A DNA stretch of 64,000 nucleotides from SZAS-18 sp038322235 (lineage in GTDB: Bacteria > Verrucomicrobiota > Verrucomicrobiia > Chthoniobacterales > SZAS-18), in contig JBBQFQ010000008.1 in assembly GCA_038322235.1 (NCBI GenBank), positions 1-64,000 of the forward strand, in the 5' to 3' direction. Positions 59,929-64,000 of the stretch are shown here, piece after piece (the first letter of the stretch is position 1; each line of letters starts with the position of its first letter). A program made the translations under genes and the position numbers. The notes under the pieces are model-generated. The model ran no database searches. It was not told the DNA's origin and worked only from the letters and a program-made list of their open reading frames with translations.

Positions 59929-60714
59929 ATGCTCATCGACACCCACGCGCATCTCGATTTCCCGGATTTCAGCGCCGATCTGCCCCGGGTGATCGGCCGG
60001 GCGCGGGAGGCGGGAGTGGATCGCATCATCACCATCGGGTGCGATGTCGCGAGCAGCCGGCGAGCCATCGAGATCGCCGAACAGTTCGACGCGGTGTTTG
60101 CCGCCGTCGGCATCCATCCGAATGCCGCCCACGAAGCGGAGTCCGGTTTTTTGGAGGAGATCCGCCGCCTCGCCGCGCATCCGAAGGTGGTGGCGATCGG
60201 CGAGTGTGGCCTCGATTACCACTGGCTGCCGGAGACCGGCGTCGCGGAGCGCCAGGCGAGGCAGGGCGAGGTTTTCCACGCGCAGCTCGAGCTCGCGGCG
60301 GAACTCGGCTTCGGCGTCGTGGTCCACCAGCGCGACTGCTGGGCCGAGACGATCGAGGCGATCCGGCCCTTCTCCGGCCGCGTGCGGGGGGTCTTCCACT
60401 GCTTCGGCGGGACGCCGGCGCAAGTGGCCGAAGTGCTCGCTTTGGGTCACCTCGTCTCCTTCACCGGCATCGCGACGTTCAAAAACGCCGCCCAGGTCCG
60501 TGAGTCGGCCCGCGCCGTGGCGTCTGATCGCTACATGGTCGAGACGGATGCGCCGTATCTCGCTCCCATCCCCTTCCGGGGAAAACGCTGCGAGCCCGCC
60601 TACACTCGGCAGACGGCCGAATGCCTCGCGCGCGAACGCAGCCTCACCGTCGAAGCTCTCGCGGCCGAGACGACCCGGACCGCGGAGTCGTTTTTTCGCT
60701 TCGGCCGGGATTAA
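59929..60714 (+). CDS. tatD: TatD-family metal-dependent hydrolase/DNase
   Basis: This 261-residue protein starts at ATG 59929. TIM-barrel metal motifs are present: MLIDTHAHLDF, AVGIHPNAAH, IGECGLDYHWLP, VVHQRDCWAET and VETDAPYLAP. The lengths and spacing match TatD. The family acts as 3'-5' exonuclease or peptidase-like hydrolase; its precise role here is open. It overlaps the regulator gene (convergent) by four bases and is not close to tat genes. Confidence 0.92.
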   Translation: MLIDTHAHLDFPDFSADLPRVIGRAREAGVDRIITIGCDVASSRRAIEIAEQFDAVFAAVGIHPNAAHEAESGFLEEIRRLAAHPKVVAIGECGLDYHWLPETGVAERQARQGEVFHAQLELAAELGFGVVVHQRDCWAETIEAIRPFSGRVRGVFHCFGGTPAQVAEVLALGHLVSFTGIATFKNAAQVRESARAVASDRYMVETDAPYLAPIPFRGKRCEPAYTRQTAECLARERSLTVEALAAETTRTAESFFRFGRD

Positions 60715-62285
60715 GCCCGCTGCCGCTCGATGAGCTCGCGCAGAGCCTGGGCCTGCCGCGCTCGCTCGGTGTCCCGGGTGAGAATCCGCGGCTCGCTCGC
60801 TCGCTCGGTGCAGTCGGCGATCGCGCAGCGTTCGCAGGTGTCCCCGACCAGTCGGTCGGGAATCGACGGATCATTCCAGAAACGCACCTTTTCCTTGAAC
60901 GCGTCGGTCATCGCGAACCCGAGAGTCACGCAGGTATTCACGTCACCGCGGAGATTGTTCGGGGTCGCGAGCGAGAGGCTGAAATACTCTCCGTCGCTGC
61001 CGGGGAACTTTGAGCGCTGCGCGCCCGCCAGGACGGTCTGAGGGTCGAGCGGTTTGCGCATCGCGGCCAGATCCTGCAGGAGCCGCATCGTCACCCAGCG
61101 ACGGCAGTAGTGCTCGTTCACTCCGATGCTGTGGGTCGAGTGCATCCGGGTGAAATGCAATTCCTTCGCCGCCCGAAATCGGCCGGTATCCGAGTAGTGC
61201 TCAAAGCGCAGAAAATACATCTGCGTCAGTCCGAAGAAGCGCGGGAGCAATTGCGACAGACGGTGAAAAAACATCTCCGGCGTGGCGCCAAAACGCACTG
61301 GGAGATCGAGCAGAGCTTCCGGCTCCCACTTTTTCCGGGCGAGGAACGGCGTCATGGCCTCGCAGACCTGGGCCTGATCGAAAAGGAGCGCCCCGGCGAA
61401 GTACGATGCCCTCTGATGGTTCAAGTGCTGGTCGAACGACGCCGATTCCTCGGGCGACGCGGTCGCCATCCGATCGGTGAGTCCGAGGTAGCGATATCCC
61501 GCCTCCCGCGCGAGCACGAAGGCGCGCTGCACCGGTTCCAGCGAGGGGTTCAAGAGGAGCCGGTTCTTCGTTCCCGCCACGAAGACGGAGCGATGCATCC
61601 GCAGATGGGGATCCGTCCCGAGCGAGGTCTCGTCGAATTCGTACGCGTGCTCCCGGGCGAGGTAATCGCGGAGTCGCGCGGCGAGTTCCCCCCGGTTGGC
61701 GGTCGCGCCCTTCATCCAGCGGTGCTCCTTCCGAAACTTCTCCGCGGACCGCTCGAGATCCTCGAAGTAGTTGTTGTTCATCTCGAGATACGAACGCATC
61801 GCGGTCAGGAGCAGATGCTCCACGCGCATGTCGTAGCGCCGCACGATCTTGGTAATCGTGTCGATCAGCGCGCTGAAGCGGTCCGGCGCGCCTGACATCA
61901 TCTCCATGAGCCCGGAGGAGTTCACGCCGAAGATCTCCAGGGGAAAATCCTGCAACGTCCCGGTCTTCAGCATCCGCTCAAGCGAGGTCATGTTCTCGCC
62001 GAGATGAAGGGAGACGAGGTCCTCGTACTTGACCTCGAGGGCCTCCGCCAAGGCGAAGATCTTCTCGGGCTTAGGGTACTTCTTACCCTTCTCGATCTCG
62101 TTCAGGTAGGAAACCGAGAGGCCGGAAAGCGAAGCGAGGCGTTTGAGCGGAAAATTTCGCTCTCGTCGTAACTGGCTCAGCTTCAAGCCCAGGATAAACT
62201 TCAGATTCTGGCCCTTGGTTCCGGCGGTGGCAGGGGCTCCGGAACGGGCCGCACCTGGTCCACCGCGAAGGGGGGATTCGATCAT
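60711..62285 (-). CDS. XRE-family transcriptional regulator, RamB/ScfR-like
   Basis: This 524-residue protein has an N-terminal helix-turn-helix of the XRE type (LKRLASLSGLSVSYLNEIEK, about residues 44-70). A long middle region of DUF2083/ImmA-like type follows, and the C-terminus holds a Cys-rich site (CERCAIADC, about 490). This is the layout of RamB, which controls acetate and glyoxylate genes in Corynebacterium, and of ScfR regulators that bind acyl-CoA ligands. The gene lies divergently from isocitrate lyase with inverted repeats between them, so control of aceA is likely. The start ATG at 62285 gives the complete HTH. Confidence 0.85.
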   Translation of the reverse strand: MIESPLRGGPGAARSGAPATAGTKGQNLKFILGLKLSQLRRERNFPLKRLASLSGLSVSYLNEIEKGKKYPKPEKIFALAEALEVKYEDLVSLHLGENMTSLERMLKTGTLQDFPLEIFGVNSSGLMEMMSGAPDRFSALIDTITKIVRRYDMRVEHLLLTAMRSYLEMNNNYFEDLERSAEKFRKEHRWMKGATANRGELAARLRDYLAREHAYEFDETSLGTDPHLRMHRSVFVAGTKNRLLLNPSLEPVQRAFVLAREAGYRYLGLTDRMATASPEESASFDQHLNHQRASYFAGALLFDQAQVCEAMTPFLARKKWEPEALLDLPVRFGATPEMFFHRLSQLLPRFFGLTQMYFLRFEHYSDTGRFRAAKELHFTRMHSTHSIGVNEHYCRRWVTMRLLQDLAAMRKPLDPQTVLAGAQRSKFPGSDGEYFSLSLATPNNLRGDVNTCVTLGFAMTDAFKEKVRFWNDPSIPDRLVGDTCERCAIADCTERASEPRILTRDTERARQAQALRELIERQRA

Positions 62286-62322
62286 GCTAAAACCGTAAGG
62301 GTTTCGCCGGGGGAGAGCGAGC

Positions 62323-62463
62323 GGAAATTACGCTGCCTGCGAATCTTCTCACGCGCCTCGAGCCCGGATTCGGGAAGTAAAACGCCCCTCAGCGAATTTT
62401 CGCTTTACATCATTGCGTGTCAGCGTAATTTCGCTGGAACGCAAGATTACGCGGAATGTTCGC
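62323..62463. promoter_or_regulatory. aceA promoter with candidate RamB-like operators
   Basis: TTTACA (62404-62409) and TAATTT (62426-62431), spaced by 16 bp, form a plausible aceA promoter. Inverted repeats lie around it: AGCGAATTTTCGCT (62391-62404) touches the -35, and CAGCG...CGCTG (62421-62436) covers the -10. A half-like GGAAATTACGCTG is at 62323-62335, and GCGGAATGTTCGC at 62451-62463. The shared core is AGCG(T)AAT(T)TTCGCT. They are probably sites for the adjacent regulator; binding is not shown. Confidence 0.55.
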
Positions 62464-62501
62464 TGACCCGTTTACCCCCAATAACCCCATCCTCGCAACT
62501 T

Positions 62502-63773
62502 ATGAGCCTCGCTGATCGCATCGAAAACGACTGGAAGAATGATTCCCGCTGGAGCGGCATCCGCCGCAGCTACGCCGCCGCCGACGTCCTCAAGCTCCGC
62601 GGCTCCGTGAAAGTGGAGCACACCCTCGCTCAGCTCGGCGCGGAGCGACTCTGGGATCTCCTCCACGAAGAGCCGTATGTGAATGCCCTCGGCGCTCTCA
62701 CCGGCAATCAGGCCGTGCAGCAGGTGAAGGCCGGTCTCAAGGCGATCTACCTCAGTGGTTGGCAGGTGGCGGCCGATGCCAATCTCGCCGGCCAGATGTA
62801 CCCGGACCAGAGCCTCTATCCGGCCGACAGCGTGCCGGCGGTGGTGAAGCGGATCAACAACGCGTTGATGCGCGCCGACCAGATTTCGCACAGCGAAGGC
62901 GACGACAAGACGCGCTGGTTCGCGCCGATCGTGGCTGACGCCGAAGCTGGCTTTGGCGGTCCGCTCAACGCCTTCGAGCTGATGAAGAGCATGATCGAGG
63001 CTGGTGCCGCGGGCGTGCATTTCGAGGACCAGCTCTCGAGCGAGAAGAAGTGTGGCCACATGGGCGGCAAGGTGCTTGTACCGACGTCGCAGTTCCTCCG
63101 GACCCTGAGCGCGGCGCGCCTCGCGGCGGACGTGCTCGACGTGCCGGCCCTCGTGGTCGCCCGCACCGATGCCCTCGGGGCGAAGCTGTTGACCAGCGAC
63201 GTGGATCCGGTGGACCGCGAATTCTGCACCGGCGAGCGCACGCCCGAAGGCTTCTACCGTCTGGTCGACGGCGAAGGCCTCGCGATCGCCCGCGGCCTCG
63301 CTTACGCTCCGTATGCGGATCTCATCTGGTGCGAGACGGGCAAGCCGGATCTCGGATTCGCCCAGCGTTTCGCCGACGCCATCCACGCGAAGTATCCGGG
63401 CAAGATGCTCGCCTACAACTGCTCGCCGTCATTCAACTGGCGCAAGCACCTGGACGAGGCCACGATCGCGAAGTTCCAGCAGGAACTTGGCAAGATGGGT
63501 TACAAATTCCAGTTCATCACTCTCGCCGGATTCCATTCGCTGAACTACTCGATGTTCCAGCTCGCGAGCGGTTATCGCGATCGGGGCATGAGTGCCTACA
63601 GCGAACTTCAGGAAGCGGAGTTTGCGAGCGAGAAGGACGGCTACACCGCCACCAAGCATCAGCGCGAGGTGGGCACCGGCTACTTCGATCTCGTGAGCAC
63701 CGTGATCTCCGCCGGCGAAGCGTCGACCCTCGCGCTCGTGGGCTCCACCGAAGAGGAGCAGTTCCACGGCTGA
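62502..63773 (+). CDS. aceA: Isocitrate lyase
   Basis: Isocitrate lyase cleaves isocitrate to glyoxylate and succinate in the glyoxylate bypass, letting cells grow on acetate or fatty acids. The 423-residue protein includes the catalytic SSEKKCGHMGGKVLVPTSQF with the active Cys, and FGGPLNAFELMKSMIEAGAA before it. Length and motif order match the family. The start ATG at 62502 follows the inverted-repeat region. No malate synthase is in the window. It is divergent from the RamB-like regulator, which fits acetate-dependent control. Confidence 0.96.
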   Translation: MSLADRIENDWKNDSRWSGIRRSYAAADVLKLRGSVKVEHTLAQLGAERLWDLLHEEPYVNALGALTGNQAVQQVKAGLKAIYLSGWQVAADANLAGQMYPDQSLYPADSVPAVVKRINNALMRADQISHSEGDDKTRWFAPIVADAEAGFGGPLNAFELMKSMIEAGAAGVHFEDQLSSEKKCGHMGGKVLVPTSQFLRTLSAARLAADVLDVPALVVARTDALGAKLLTSDVDPVDREFCTGERTPEGFYRLVDGEGLAIARGLAYAPYADLIWCETGKPDLGFAQRFADAIHAKYPGKMLAYNCSPSFNWRKHLDEATIAKFQQELGKMGYKFQFITLAGFHSLNYSMFQLASGYRDRGMSAYSELQEAEFASEKDGYTATKHQREVGTGYFDLVSTVISAGEASTLALVGSTEEEQFHG

Positions 63774-63828
63774 CGATCAAAGGACGGGGGAATCGCCCCG
63801 TCTCCTGATTACTGACTACCGATTACCA

Positions 63829-63862
63829 AAAAACGGGCGTTCCTCCGGGAGCGTCCGTTTTT
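63829..63862 (+). terminator. Rho-independent terminator after aceA
   Basis: AAAAACGGGCG (63829-63839) pairs with CGTCCGTTTTT (63852-63862), an 11-bp stem with one G-T pair and a 12-base loop. It has A/T tracts on both sides, so it can work in both directions. A second GC-rich hairpin (GACGGGG/CCCCGTC) lies at about 63783-63802. Confidence 0.85.
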
Positions 63863-63929
63863 CGTGGTGGGGTTTAGAGAACGCACCCGGCGGCGACGCG
63901 TTCGCGCACTCCATTATTCTTCCCGGAGG

Positions 63930-64000
63930 ATGGATTCGCTGCCATCGGCGGCCACTCGAGCGGGCACGGGCCGTCGCCTGCTCGATCTCGCGAGCACCGA
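63930..64000 (+). CDS. Possible start of another gene, cut by the window end
   Basis: An ATG at 63930 begins an open frame of 23 codons to the window end, reading MDSLPSAATRAGTGRRLLDL. GGAGG lies directly before the ATG, too close for a standard Shine-Dalgarno. The sequence is too short to identify. Confidence is low. Confidence 0.3.
   Translation, partial: MDSLPSAATRAGTGRRLLDLAST

Overview
This is a high-GC bacterial chromosome segment. Several traits point to the phylum Verrucomicrobiota, possibly near the Chthoniobacter/Terrimicrobium group. These are surface-protein tails of the '...GVALVEVYEL' type, a Pro-Thr linker, a bactofilin pair with one zinc-ribbon member, a DUF1573-rhodanese-MauE cluster, and a RamB-like regulator beside isocitrate lyase. 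The phylum call is inference from family content; no rRNA gene is present.

Layout. 1-845: end of an ISAzo13-like insertion sequence abutting the 3' part of a surface-protein gene. 834-9848: exported proteases and peptidases, a sigma54-type response regulator, nadA, proC and a penicillin-binding carboxypeptidase. 9915-15414 (minus): NCS1 permease, then a DUF1573/rhodanese/MauE envelope thiol cluster behind a SulP-STAS-CNBD transporter. 15553-19742 (minus): a compact run with scpA/scpB, a LysM-NlpC/P60 hydrolase and an acetyltransferase. 19914-23483 (plus): an acidic-tract protein, a membrane-anchored TPR protein and a GST. 23503-28298 (minus): two bactofilins, a flavin disulfide reductase and a polytopic GT-C-like protein.

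28403-39061: a 10.7-kb integrated element at a tRNA-Ile2(CAT) gene, bounded by 41-bp direct repeats. It carries a tyrosine integrase, an excisionase-like protein, a CHC2/Toprim primase, a RecA-fold helicase, a GT-A-like enzyme, a prohead-protease-like protein, a tape-measure-like protein and several tiny genes. No terminase, portal or capsid was recognised, so it looks like a phage satellite or reduced prophage. It duplicates the 5' half of the tRNA, so the intact tRNA is now read from element DNA, while a good promoter candidate is stranded behind the remnant half.

39189-46224: small exported or unknown proteins, an ABC exporter pair, a TPR protein, and a protein joining an SCP2-like lipid-binding domain to an R2-like ligand-binding oxidase. 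46243-47100: REP-like hairpin elements followed by 28 exact-length 20-bp tandem units. 47171-50204: an AbrB-type antitoxin-like gene without a visible toxin, a DUF2314-like protein, RidA and a second disulfide reductase. 50537-55478: a phosphodiesterase, proB, proA and hisD. 55603-59834: a PilB/GspE ATPase and a large secreted protein. 59929-63773: tatD, then a RamB-like regulator divergent from isocitrate lyase, with inverted repeats over the aceA promoter. The last 70 bases may start another gene.

Adjacent genes often overlap by four bases (ATGA or GTGA), so translational coupling is probably common. Strong Shine-Dalgarno sequences are rare, so several starts are judgement calls and are marked as such.
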